A DNA stretch of 27,333 bases from Cytophagaceae bacterium. Lineage in GTDB: Bacteria; Bacteroidota; Bacteroidia; Cytophagales; Flexibacteraceae. The notes under the pieces are model-generated. The model was not told the origin of the DNA. It searched no databases and saw only the letters and a program-made list of their open reading frames with translations. The stretch lies in the NCBI GenBank assembly GCA_947464365.1, contig CANHWS010000007.1, positions 1-27,333 of the forward strand, in the 5' to 3' direction. Shown one piece after another: positions 7,220-14,059 of the stretch; position 1 is the stretch's first letter; every line of letters begins with the position of its first letter. The translations under genes and the position numbers were made by a program.

Positions 7220-8080
7220 ATGGCTCAAAAAGTAGAATATAAAGACCTGTTGAATGCAGGGGTACACTTTGGTCACCTGACCCGCAAGTGGGACCCACGT
7301 ATGGCGCCATACATTTTCATGGAGCGCAACGGCATTCACATTATCGACCTTAACAAGACCCTCACGAGCCTCGAGCAAGCAACCGCTAGCATCAAGAGCA
7401 TCGTTAAGTCTGGTCGTAAAATCATGTTCGTGGCCACCAAAAAGCAGGCCAAAGAACTAGTCGCCGCCGAGGCTTCTCGCCTCAAGATGCCATTCGTTTG
7501 CGAGCGTTGGTTGGGTGGCATGCTTACCAACTTCGTGACCGTACGCAAGTCGCTCAAGAAGTTGACCATGATCGAAAAACTCCTCAAGGACGAAACTACC
7601 AGCGCTAACCTGAACAAAAAGGAAAAGCTGATGTTGAGCCGTGAGCGCGAAAAACTCATCCGTGTCTTGGGTGGTATCAACGACATGCAACGCCTACCAG
7701 CTGCGCTATTCATCGTTGACATCAAGAAGGAACACATTGCTATCGCTGAGGCCAAAAAACTGGGTATCCCTGTTTTCGCCATGGTCGATACCAATAGCGA
7801 CCCAACATCTGTAGAGTTCCCGATCCCGGCCAATGACGATGCTTACAAGTCGATCGCCGTTATTACCTATGCCGTTGGCCAAGCCATCGAAGAAGGTCTG
7901 ATGGAGCGTCGTCGTGACAAAGAAGATGACCGTAGTGATGACGAAATCATGATCGCTGCCGAAGTTGTTGCTCCTGCCGCCGCAGCTGCTACAGCCGAAG
8001 TTATCGCTGATGTCGTTGCTGCTCCTGCTGTCGAAGAAATCGCAGACGTTCCTGCAACGCCAGAAGCTAGCGCTGAGTAA
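7220..8080 (+). CDS. rpsB: 30S ribosomal protein S2 (uS2)
   Basis: Small-subunit ribosomal protein that binds late and is needed for bS1 attachment. 286 residues. The N-terminus MAQKVEYKDLLNAGVHFGHL and the motifs KWDPRMAPYIF, FVATKKQAKELV, CERWLGGMLTNF and VDTNSDPTSVEFPIPANDDA are those of the family. After about residue 240 the protein has an extra tail of some 45 residues rich in Ala, Val and Glu, of low complexity and acidic. It is 84 bases downstream of rpsI, without a visible promoter between. A strong terminator follows at 8117; tsf, which often follows rpsB, is not here. Confidence 0.98.
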   Translation: MAQKVEYKDLLNAGVHFGHLTRKWDPRMAPYIFMERNGIHIIDLNKTLTSLEQATASIKSIVKSGRKIMFVATKKQAKELVAAEASRLKMPFVCERWLGGMLTNFVTVRKSLKKLTMIEKLLKDETTSANLNKKEKLMLSREREKLIRVLGGINDMQRLPAALFIVDIKKEHIAIAEAKKLGIPVFAMVDTNSDPTSVEFPIPANDDAYKSIAVITYAVGQAIEEGLMERRRDKEDDRSDDEIMIAAEVVAPAAAAATAEVIADVVAAPAVEEIADVPATPEASAE

Positions 8081-8116
8081 TTAGCATAGCCGCAATAGCA
8101 AACAATCTAAGTTTCC

Positions 8117-8151
8117 AAAAAAGGGACAATCTGAAAAGACTGTCCCTTTTT
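8117..8151 (+). terminator. rho-independent terminator after rpsB
   Basis: A run of A and GGGACA pair with TGTCCC and a run of T; a TCT-GAAA-AGA tip follows one mismatched pair. The stem is 11 pairs plus 3, with a T tract on the plus strand, 36 bases after the rpsB stop. The matching A tract means it may also work in the other direction. Confidence 0.85.
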
Positions 8152-8170
8152 GCATTAAATTCCCGTTTGC

Positions 8171-8203
8171 TTGCCCCATTTTTTGCGTAGGTAATTACCT
8201 TTG
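8171..8203 (+). promoter_or_regulatory. putative promoter of murB
   Basis: TTG at 8171-8173 and TACCTTTG at 8196-8203 (22 bases between) match the Bacteroidota TTG / TAnnTTTG pattern. It lies between the rpsB terminator and murB, leaving a leader of about 135 bases before ATG 8347. Confidence 0.4.
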
Positions 8204-8346
8204 ATGATGTTGTTTAGGCCAGCGGTCTTTGCAAATTAGTTGGTCGGATTTAGTCGGCACATACCTGAAGTTACCTATTGTAGTATCCCTATTTGCCAAT
8301 TTCTGAAAGTGTGCCATATAGGCCAAACTACCCTCCCAGATCAGTT

Positions 8347-9396
8347 ATGCAAACACCCGTTGCCGTCCTAAACCATTACAACCTACAGCCATTCAATACT
8401 TTTGGTATACGGGCTTATGCACGACAGATCGCCTTCGTCAGTTCGGTTCCAGAATTAGATTACTTGCGTGAGCTCGGACTTTACGAGCTTGAAGCTCCTT
8501 TAGTTTTGGGTGGTGGCAGCAATATGTTGCTCATGAATGACCTCGACCGTTTGGTCATCGTTAATCGACTCAGGGGACGGACCATTGTTGCCGAGGATAG
8601 CGCAACCATCACCGTTCGCTGGGCAGCTGGCGAGGTTTGGCATCAAGTCGTTATGGATTCGATTGCTATGAGTTGGGGCGGTATCGAGAATTTGGCACTG
8701 ATCCCTGGCTGTATAGGAGCCGCACCAATCCAGAATATCGGTGCTTATGGTGTCGAGCTTAAGGATGTTTTTGTCCAAGCAGACGCTTATGATTTGCGCA
8801 CAGGCGAGATCAAGACATTTTCCTTAACAGATTGCCAATTTGGGTATCGTGAGAGCATTTTCAAACAAGCGTTGAAGGGTAAGGTGCTGATTACCTCTGT
8901 GACATTACGGCTGAGTAAACCTGGTTTTCATCAGCTCAAGTTGGGCTATGGTGCAATTCAGGAAACACTAGAGAACAATGGGGTGATTGTTTCTGGCCAA
9001 TTGCCAACCATTAATGATGTGGCAAAGGCTGTCATCAGCATTCGGCAAAGCAAACTGCCAGACCCAGCAGTAGTAGGCAATGCAGGTAGTTTTTTCAAAA
9101 ACCCTGAGATCCCTCAATCACAATTTGAGGCCCTAACCCATACCTACCCGACGATGCCGCACTATCCTGCACCTCATGGTTTGGTCAAGGTCCCTGCAGG
9201 TTGGCTAATCGAACAAGCGGGCATGAAAGGTTACAGGGCTCGCTCATGCGGCGTGCACGACAAACAGGCTCTAGTCTTGGTCAACTATGGCTCTGCTACT
9301 GGGGCCGAGCTCATTGCCTTGGCAGAGTTGGTCATTGATAGGGTGGAGGCCAAGTTCGGCATCAGGCTAACTCCCGAAGTCAACTGGATCAGTTAG
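8347..9396 (+). CDS. murB: UDP-N-acetylenolpyruvoylglucosamine reductase (MurB, type I)
   Basis: FAD-dependent reductase making UDP-MurNAc, the second committed step of peptidoglycan synthesis, in the cytoplasm. I take ATG 8347, giving 349 residues starting MQTPVAVLNHYNLQPFNTFGI; a TTG at 8293 would add 18 residues with no family support. Motifs: NTFGIRAYA, FAD-binding LVLGGGSNMLLM, GIENLALIPGCIGAAPIQNIGAYGVEL (written here in two parts: GIENLALIPG and CIGAAPIQNIGAYGVEL), GYRESIFK, and GNAGSFFKNP carrying the catalytic Ser at about 248. The YRESIFK segment and overall length match the E. coli-like type I enzyme. It stands alone, not in a mur/fts cluster, with its own promoter-like box upstream. 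Confidence 0.96.
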   Translation: MQTPVAVLNHYNLQPFNTFGIRAYARQIAFVSSVPELDYLRELGLYELEAPLVLGGGSNMLLMNDLDRLVIVNRLRGRTIVAEDSATITVRWAAGEVWHQVVMDSIAMSWGGIENLALIPGCIGAAPIQNIGAYGVELKDVFVQADAYDLRTGEIKTFSLTDCQFGYRESIFKQALKGKVLITSVTLRLSKPGFHQLKLGYGAIQETLENNGVIVSGQLPTINDVAKAVISIRQSKLPDPAVVGNAGSFFKNPEIPQSQFEALTHTYPTMPHYPAPHGLVKVPAGWLIEQAGMKGYRARSCGVHDKQALVLVNYGSATGAELIALAELVIDRVEAKFGIRLTPEVNWIS

Positions 9397-9410
9397 TTAG
9401 CTTAAGAATT

Positions 9411-9459
9411 ACCCCTAAAAACAAAAACCTGACGGGTAGCTTGCGCCAGAGCCATCAGG
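9411..9459 (-). terminator. putative terminator for the minus-strand transporter gene
   Basis: On the minus strand an eight-pair stem (9452-9459 with 9428-9435, one G-U pair) is followed by TTTTTGTTTTT (9427-9417). It lies about 100 bases after the stop of the gene at 9562-10413, and just after murB on the other strand. Its T tract serves the minus strand only. Confidence 0.5.
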
Positions 9460-9561
9460 AATACCGTTGCAAAAGTAGCAACAACAAAGGCCTATTTCAA
9501 GAGCCTTGTTACTTGGGATTGTGGATTCCCGAACTCGGAGATTCGCCTTTTCAATAACTTA

Positions 9562-10413
9562 TTACACCAACTCCTTACCATAATCATTGGCTGCCTCCTG
9601 CAGTTCGTGCGAGGCTTCGTCACCAAGGTATTTGTCAATCAGGTTATGGGCTAAGTAGAGCACAGGTGTCATCCCGATCGCGACTGCACCCTTGTAGATG
9701 TAGTTGATGATGCTAACGGCAATCACCTGATCCCAGGACCAGATACCGAATACCTTAAAGGCAATCACCAATACCACAAAGCTGTCAATCAACTGACTGA
9801 CCAGCGTGCTGCCTGTGGCGCGGAGCCAGATCATCTTTGAGCCTGTTTTGCTGCGCAGCCAATGAAACACCATCACGTCCAGCAGCTGACCAATCAAGAA
9901 GGCAGTCAAGGAGCCAATAATAATCCCTAATCCTTGTCGAAAAATGGTGCTAAACGCCATGTTGATATCAAAGCCAGGATTCTTGGCGTTGCCGGCATAG
10001 AGTCCAACCCAAAAAGAGGCAGGCGTCAAGTAGGTCACTAAGGTGATCGCTACAAACATATAGGCGATAAAGCCCGCCGCCATATAGCTGATTTTGCGCA
10101 CCCCAGCCTTGCCAAAATACTCATTGATCAAGTCGGACGTGATGAAGACAACTGGCCAGATCATAACCCCAGCTGATAGATTAAAGTCTAGTGCTTGTTT
10201 TCCAAGTAGTGGGATTTGGGCAGGGTTGAACCCTAGGGTTTGTTCCAAAGAAAAGATTTTGACCCCTATGATTTCAGCCACGATCGCATTGGTAAGGAAC
10301 AAGGCACTCAGGAACATAAACAGATTTTGCTGCTTACGGCCTAGGGTCGGCATTCGATTGCTGCTAGTAGGTGCTTTTGGAGCTGTATCTGATCCCGACT
10401 GAGGCTTGGGCAT
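9562..10413 (-). CDS. queuosine precursor transporter (YhhQ/VUT family)
   Basis: Inner-membrane protein of 283 residues of the YhhQ/VUT family, whose E. coli member imports the queuosine precursors preQ0/preQ1. About six hydrophobic segments follow a polar N-terminus of some 30 residues; recognisable pieces are LFLTNAIVAEIIGVKIF, then GVMIWPVVFITSDLINEYFGK (positions 9 to 15 of this piece hold the conserved TSDLINE), RQGLGIIIGSLTAFLIGQ and the C-terminal part with NYIYKGAVAIGMTPVLYL. The ATG at 10413 is used; ATG 10353 (MPTLGRKQQ) is an alternative. No preQ1 riboswitch pattern is visible upstream. The neighbours do not belong to queuosine synthesis. Family assignment is secure, substrate is family knowledge. 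Confidence 0.88.
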   Translation of the reverse strand: MPKPQSGSDTAPKAPTSSNRMPTLGRKQQNLFMFLSALFLTNAIVAEIIGVKIFSLEQTLGFNPAQIPLLGKQALDFNLSAGVMIWPVVFITSDLINEYFGKAGVRKISYMAAGFIAYMFVAITLVTYLTPASFWVGLYAGNAKNPGFDINMAFSTIFRQGLGIIIGSLTAFLIGQLLDVMVFHWLRSKTGSKMIWLRATGSTLVSQLIDSFVVLVIAFKVFGIWSWDQVIAVSIINYIYKGAVAIGMTPVLYLAHNLIDKYLGDEASHELQEAANDYGKELV

Positions 10414-10501
10414 TATTGCTGGATGCGTGTTTGACGTTCGATGCTAGGTGCAGTTCTGCCTGTGCAGCCTTACCAAGTAGTTGGATAACAACTTTTGTAG
10501 C

Positions 10502-11278
10502 TTATAGTTTTTTGATCTTGATATTCCGGAACCAGACCTTGTCTCCATGGTCCTGAAGGCCGATACGGCCTACTTTGGCACGGCCATAACCAGAGTACTT
10601 CTTGAACTTGCTGGCAGCCACCAAGGCCTCCCACTCTGGTGTCCAGAGGGTATAGCTCACGACCAATGTGCCATTAAGCCAATGCTCAACCTTGCCTTTG
10701 TTGACTACAAGTTTGGTGTGGTTATATTCCCCGACAGGTTTGGTATGGCCTGGTACTGGGGTGATGAGGTCATAGTTAGCACCAGCTCGGTGGTTTTCGT
10801 ATTGACCGTCTTTATGGCCCTCATTATCCAGGATTTGGTACTCAGGGGCGGTATTCCAGATGCTTTTGTATTTGGCGGTATCCTCGTTAACTAGGTAAAA
10901 CAGGCCACTGTTGCCATTGGTGCTAATTTTCCAGTCCAGCTCAAGGATAAAGTTCTCGTAGGCCTTGTCAGTCACGATGTCACGTCCCTGGCCTTGGCTG
11001 AGGTGGATGGCTTCATCGTCCACAACCCATTGGGGCCGCACACCATTAGTGCCGTAATTATGCCAACCCTTGAGGGACTTTCCGTCAAATAGCAGTTTAT
11101 AGCCTGCACGACGCTCGTACTTCATTAGCGTGTTGTTTTGGGCATTGGCTTTAGTGTTTGTCAGGACCAGACCTAGCCCCAAGGCTAAGATAAAAGACAA
11201 GCGACTAACCAAGTGGCCGAAGGATTGTGAGCGGATCATAAAGCGTGCAGTTCTGGTTTTGAGGGTCTGAAGCAGCAT
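10502..11278 (-). CDS. secreted DUF1080 (3-keto-disaccharide hydrolase-like) protein
   Basis: 258 residues with an N-terminal export signal (hydrophobic core SFILALGLGLVLTN, cleavage after KANAQ) and then a DUF1080 domain, a concanavalin-like beta-sandwich. Diagnostic pieces: LLFDGKSLKGWHNYG, then ILELDWKISTNGNSGLFYLV, EYQILDNEGH, and the closing VWFRNIKIKKL. Members of this domain have been described as 3-keto-disaccharide hydrolases and act on sugars in the periplasm or at the surface. The n-region before the hydrophobic core is long (about 27 residues) if ATG 11278 is used; M14 is an alternative start. It is divergent from the D-lyxose isomerase gene (169 bases between), which suggests but does not prove a shared sugar role. 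Confidence 0.85.
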   Translation of the reverse strand: MLLQTLKTRTARFMIRSQSFGHLVSRLSFILALGLGLVLTNTKANAQNNTLMKYERRAGYKLLFDGKSLKGWHNYGTNGVRPQWVVDDEAIHLSQGQGRDIVTDKAYENFILELDWKISTNGNSGLFYLVNEDTAKYKSIWNTAPEYQILDNEGHKDGQYENHRAGANYDLITPVPGHTKPVGEYNHTKLVVNKGKVEHWLNGTLVVSYTLWTPEWEALVAASKFKKYSGYGRAKVGRIGLQDHGDKVWFRNIKIKKL

Positions 11279-11447
11279 TTAGATGCTACAGCTTTTAGTA
11301 CAGGATTTCTGGTTTTGGCGAAAGCCTAGAGTAGGTACTGGCTAACAATCTGAGCGGTTTTAGCCTGCCAAATAGCCAAGACAATATTACGGCGAAATCT
11401 GACAGCTATTGATCCCGCATGTGGCCTAGTTGCCTTAAATTGCGGAC

Positions 11448-12017
11448 ATGAAACGCAGCACCGTCAATGCGGCCATACAAAAGGCCCAAACCATTTTTGC
11501 GCAACATGGTTGGATTTTGCCACCTGCTCCTCGTTGGGATGTTACAGACTTTGGCCTTGGCAACTTCGAGCGCGAAGGGTTGCTTCTGATTAACCTAGCT
11601 GAGGAGATAGAGTATTGCGAGAAGCTCATGCTTGCCTTTCAGGATCAAGTCACGCCCGCGCATTACCACAAGCAGAAAAAGGAAGATATCATCGCCCGCT
11701 TTGGTGACCTAGCTGTACAACTCTGGTCTGTTTCGCCTGATGCCGCTACAGGTCCTGATGCTGTGGTCAAAATCAATGGGGCCGAAGTGTCAGTGCCTTT
11801 CGGCCAGATCGTCACAATCCCAGCAGGTCAGCGCATCACGCTTGTGCCAGGGGTTTGGCATGCATTCTGGTCTGCCACGCCTTATTGCGTCATTGGAGAG
11901 GTTAGCACCGCTAATGATGATGCCAATGATAATTTTTTCATCAACCCTGACATTGGTCGGTATGCCGCCATTGAAGAGGACGAACCTGCTTTGCTTAAGC
12001 TGGTGAGTGACCAATAG
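11448..12017 (+). CDS. D-lyxose ketol-isomerase
   Basis: Cupin-fold metal-dependent isomerase interconverting D-lyxose and D-xylulose (and in relatives D-mannose and D-fructose). 189 residues, the usual length. The start MKRSTVNAAIQKAQTIFAQHGW is typical of the family, so ATG 11448 is well supported. The metal-binding cupin segment is TPAHYHKQKKEDII, carrying two His and a Glu, and the fourth ligand is the His in GVWHAFW. Nearby GDLAVQLW is also conserved. A weak -7-like box (TAAATTGC at 11436-11443) lies just before the ATG, so the mRNA may be leaderless. It is divergent from the DUF1080 gene. Confidence 0.85.
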   Translation: MKRSTVNAAIQKAQTIFAQHGWILPPAPRWDVTDFGLGNFEREGLLLINLAEEIEYCEKLMLAFQDQVTPAHYHKQKKEDIIARFGDLAVQLWSVSPDAATGPDAVVKINGAEVSVPFGQIVTIPAGQRITLVPGVWHAFWSATPYCVIGEVSTANDDANDNFFINPDIGRYAAIEEDEPALLKLVSDQ

Positions 12018-12024
12018 ACAACAT

Positions 12025-12080
12025 CAACTAGTTCGGTCCAGAGCCTCGGTCACCTAGTTGTTGACCCTAAGGTCTGGACC
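12025..12080. other. two interleaved inverted repeats (possible pseudoknot)
   Basis: CAACTAG (12025-12031) pairs with CTAGTTG (12054-12060), and GGTCCAGA (12035-12042) pairs with TCTGGACC (12073-12080). The arms alternate A-B-A'-B', the order of a pseudoknot. It lies in the 110-base gap between the D-lyxose isomerase gene and the next gene. No T tract follows, so it is not a simple terminator. Confidence 0.35.
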
Positions 12081-12127
12081 TCACGTATCGCTCTAATAAC
12101 AACTGTCATTACTTTCATTGATCACTG

Positions 12128-12763
12128 ATGTCCGATTCCTCTAGCCAAATCCAGTTTAATAATCTGCCCGAAAAGCCCGAAAACACAAAGGCTTGGCAAC
12201 TTCGGCTGCAGCGCTGGATGGGCCAGCTAGACCAACAGTTAGGGCCGCCAAATGACATTATGCTGATCCCGACCGAGAATGAGCTACCAGATGTTGTCGT
12301 TGTGGTATACCATAATTGGCAGCAACCAGAACGCACTCTTTCGCTGACCTTTGGGGTGTCTGAGTGTCATGAGCAAGCCAATGGGCAATACCTGCCAGAG
12401 CTCGCCCTCTTGGTTGACAGCACTAGTACCAAATGGTCTGAGTACCTAGGTTACCTCGTAGTCTGGATGCGGACTTTTGAACCGTTTCAGGTAGGCTCTA
12501 CCTTTGACATGAGTGCCCCATTTGCTTTTCCATCTTTGATGGACGGATTTGTCCTAGATAGCCTTGATGACAGCCTTGCTAAGGACTTCCCGAAGTTTAA
12601 GATGTTGACCTTTAAGCTGAAGTACCTTCAGGCGATCCCGATTTATCGCCTTGAGCAACAATTGCTCATGAAGGCAGGTCTCAACAAGTTTAAGGCCTTT
12701 CCTGGGTTTGAGCCCTATAATGTCCTTCGGCCCAATATTGCCGAGTCGATTACTCAGAACTAA
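12128..12763 (+). CDS. suppressor-of-fused-like domain protein
   Basis: A soluble protein of 211 residues without signal peptide or membrane segment. The arrangement resembles the SUFU domain found in many bacterial proteins: a beta strand DVVVVVYHN, then TLSLTFGVSE, then the LPELALLVDS segment followed by a Trp-containing helix (WSEYLGYLVVWMRTFE), and a late segment LQAIPIYRLEQQLLMKAGLN like the family's closing 'L-x-x-I-P-x-Y-x-x-E' motif. Bacterial members are often immunity proteins of polymorphic toxins or have unknown roles; no toxin gene stands next to it here, so I do not assign a role. ATG 12128 is the first start of the frame. The family call is by eye and only moderately sure. Confidence 0.55.
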   Translation: MSDSSSQIQFNNLPEKPENTKAWQLRLQRWMGQLDQQLGPPNDIMLIPTENELPDVVVVVYHNWQQPERTLSLTFGVSECHEQANGQYLPELALLVDSTSTKWSEYLGYLVVWMRTFEPFQVGSTFDMSAPFAFPSLMDGFVLDSLDDSLAKDFPKFKMLTFKLKYLQAIPIYRLEQQLLMKAGLNKFKAFPGFEPYNVLRPNIAESITQN

Positions 12764-12820
12764 TTCCATTCTCTTGCTGGAGGAACGAGAACGCGGTAGT
12801 GCACTGCTCTGACCACTTGG

Positions 12821-13147
12821 CTAACCCACGAATTTGAGCCCAATAATCGAGGCTATTAACAGGAACAGAAACGTCACCCGCCAAATTGTGACGGGTTCGT
12901 TCCAAAAGAAGATACCCACCAAAACGGTACCTAACGCACCAATGCCTGTCCAGACGGCATAGCCAGTACCGAGAGGGATAACCTCAAGGGACTTGTTTAG
13001 CAATAAGATGGATGCAGTCATGAACACTGCAAAGCCTGTTGTCCAGCGCCAGTCGCTGAAGTTATCTGATAACTTCATGCAGGTCGTGAAGCCCACTTCG
13101 CATAGGCCTGCAATAACTAAAAGTAGCCAAGCGGTCGTTTGAGTCAT
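12821..13147 (-). CDS. small multidrug resistance (SMR) exporter, Gdx/SugE-like
   Basis: 108 residues with four hydrophobic helices, the standard size of SMR exporters, which work as dual-topology dimers in the inner membrane. Helix 1 holds the essential Glu in IAGLCEVGFTTCMKLS; helix 2-3 contains AVWTGIGALGTVLVGIFFW with the conserved Trp and Gly residues. The Cys/Glu surroundings and the LEVIPLGTGYAVWTG part are closer to the guanidinium exporter (Gdx/SugE) branch than to EmrE, but I would not fix the substrate. No guanidine riboswitch is visible upstream. The gene is convergent with the SUFU-like gene and divergent from the next one. Confidence 0.88.
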   Translation of the reverse strand: MTQTTAWLLLVIAGLCEVGFTTCMKLSDNFSDWRWTTGFAVFMTASILLLNKSLEVIPLGTGYAVWTGIGALGTVLVGIFFWNEPVTIWRVTFLFLLIASIIGLKFVG

Positions 13148-13209
13148 ATTAGCGGTGCAGATTTTTGAGGCTTAGAGCGCAAATTGCGATCCACAATCCA
13201 AAAACAGAC

Positions 13210-13965
13210 ATGATCCTTTCTTTTTTCAATCACATGCTTGAGTTGCTCAGTCAAGCATCCAGGCACATTGTTTTGGCCTTCAACAGTAACAGATCCTCCC
13301 AAGCCATCCTTTTGCCAGTCAAGGTCAGGCCAACACCCCCCCCAATGTTTGTATTGGCTGTCCTTATTTCAGTCGGAGTTTTGGTGTCTGCCCAGGCCCA
13401 AAAGCCAAATGCGAGCCTCAAATCTGCCAACAAGGTTAACAAAAAGTCAGGCCAAAGCTCAGTCAAAGCAACTACGGACCTAACTGCTACTCAAGCTGCC
13501 AACTCAGAAACAGTGCCGAGCCAAAGTAGTCCATCCTTCTCTGGGTCAGCCGTTCTCCAAAAACGAAACCAAGACCAACAAGACTCAGTCCACTCAGTTG
13601 TAAAACAACTATTAGGTCACCTTACTGGCCCAGTCGGAAAGAAACGGGACTGGGAGGCGGTACGTAAGTTGTTTTTGCCCGAAGCCAATATGGTTGTAAA
13701 CGGAGCAAAGGGCGTTAAAGTCTTGCCAGCCTCCACACTTTGGCTCAATGGTGATAGCCTTTATGGGAAGGTAGCCTTCCAAGAAGCTGAGTCTAGTTTT
13801 GCCTGCCAGATCAGTGGGACGATTGCCACCGTACAACAAGGCTACTTTTGCGCCGTCAATAACAAGCCTAGCCATTATGGTACCAATGTATATACCTTGA
13901 TTAAGCGCCCAGAAGGTAATTGGCAGATCAACCATTTGGCCTGGTATCAGTTGCCGATAAAATAA
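13210..13965 (+). CDS. exported protein with C-terminal NTF2-like domain
   Basis: The start is uncertain: TTG 13165, ATG 13210 (used here, 251 residues) or ATG 13345. A good signal peptide core begins only at ATG 13345 (FVLAVLISVGVLVSAQAQ), which would give 206 residues and put the C8 tract just outside the gene. After the signal comes a Ser/Lys/Gln-rich linker of about 60 residues, then a domain of about 130 residues (VVKQLLGHL; DWEAVRKLFLPEANMVV; VAFQEAES; GYFCAVNN; YGTNVYTLIKRPEGNWQINHLAWYQL) which resembles the NTF2-like/SnoaL fold of nuclear-transport-factor-2-type proteins seen in secreted Bacteroidota proteins. Function unknown. It stands alone between the divergent SMR gene and the histidine kinase. 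Confidence 0.7.
   Translation: MILSFFNHMLELLSQASRHIVLAFNSNRSSQAILLPVKVRPTPPPMFVLAVLISVGVLVSAQAQKPNASLKSANKVNKKSGQSSVKATTDLTATQAANSETVPSQSSPSFSGSAVLQKRNQDQQDSVHSVVKQLLGHLTGPVGKKRDWEAVRKLFLPEANMVVNGAKGVKVLPASTLWLNGDSLYGKVAFQEAESSFACQISGTIATVQQGYFCAVNNKPSHYGTNVYTLIKRPEGNWQINHLAWYQLPIK
13336..13343 (+). repeat. mononucleotide run, eight C
   Basis: Eight consecutive C, ending one base before the ATG at 13345 that begins the signal peptide core of the exported NTF2-like protein. If translation starts further upstream, the run is inside the coding frame and its length decides whether the two parts are joined. Confidence 0.95.
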
Positions 13966-14059
13966 GCTGCTGAGCGGCTTGCGATCAATTGGAGGTGGAT
14001 TGCCTTACCACTGTTGGTTTTTTCGTTACTTGCAGGGTAGGGGATACTGAAGCAACCAA

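Noticed and set aside
8293..8346. TTG start of murB at 8293
   Set aside because: The 18 additional residues have no similarity to MurB, and ATG 8347 gives the usual N-terminus.
9500..9560. A tRNA-like or tmRNA-like stretch with GGATTCCCGAACTCGGAG
   Set aside because: No acceptor, D or anticodon arms can be folded around it; it resembles a T-arm only superficially.
10414..10501. preQ1 riboswitch upstream of the queuosine-precursor transporter
   Set aside because: The short A-rich tail and the small hairpin of preQ1 aptamers are not visible in the region.
13148..13209. Guanidine riboswitch upstream of the SMR exporter
   Set aside because: The region is short and contains none of the conserved ACGR/ykkC elements.
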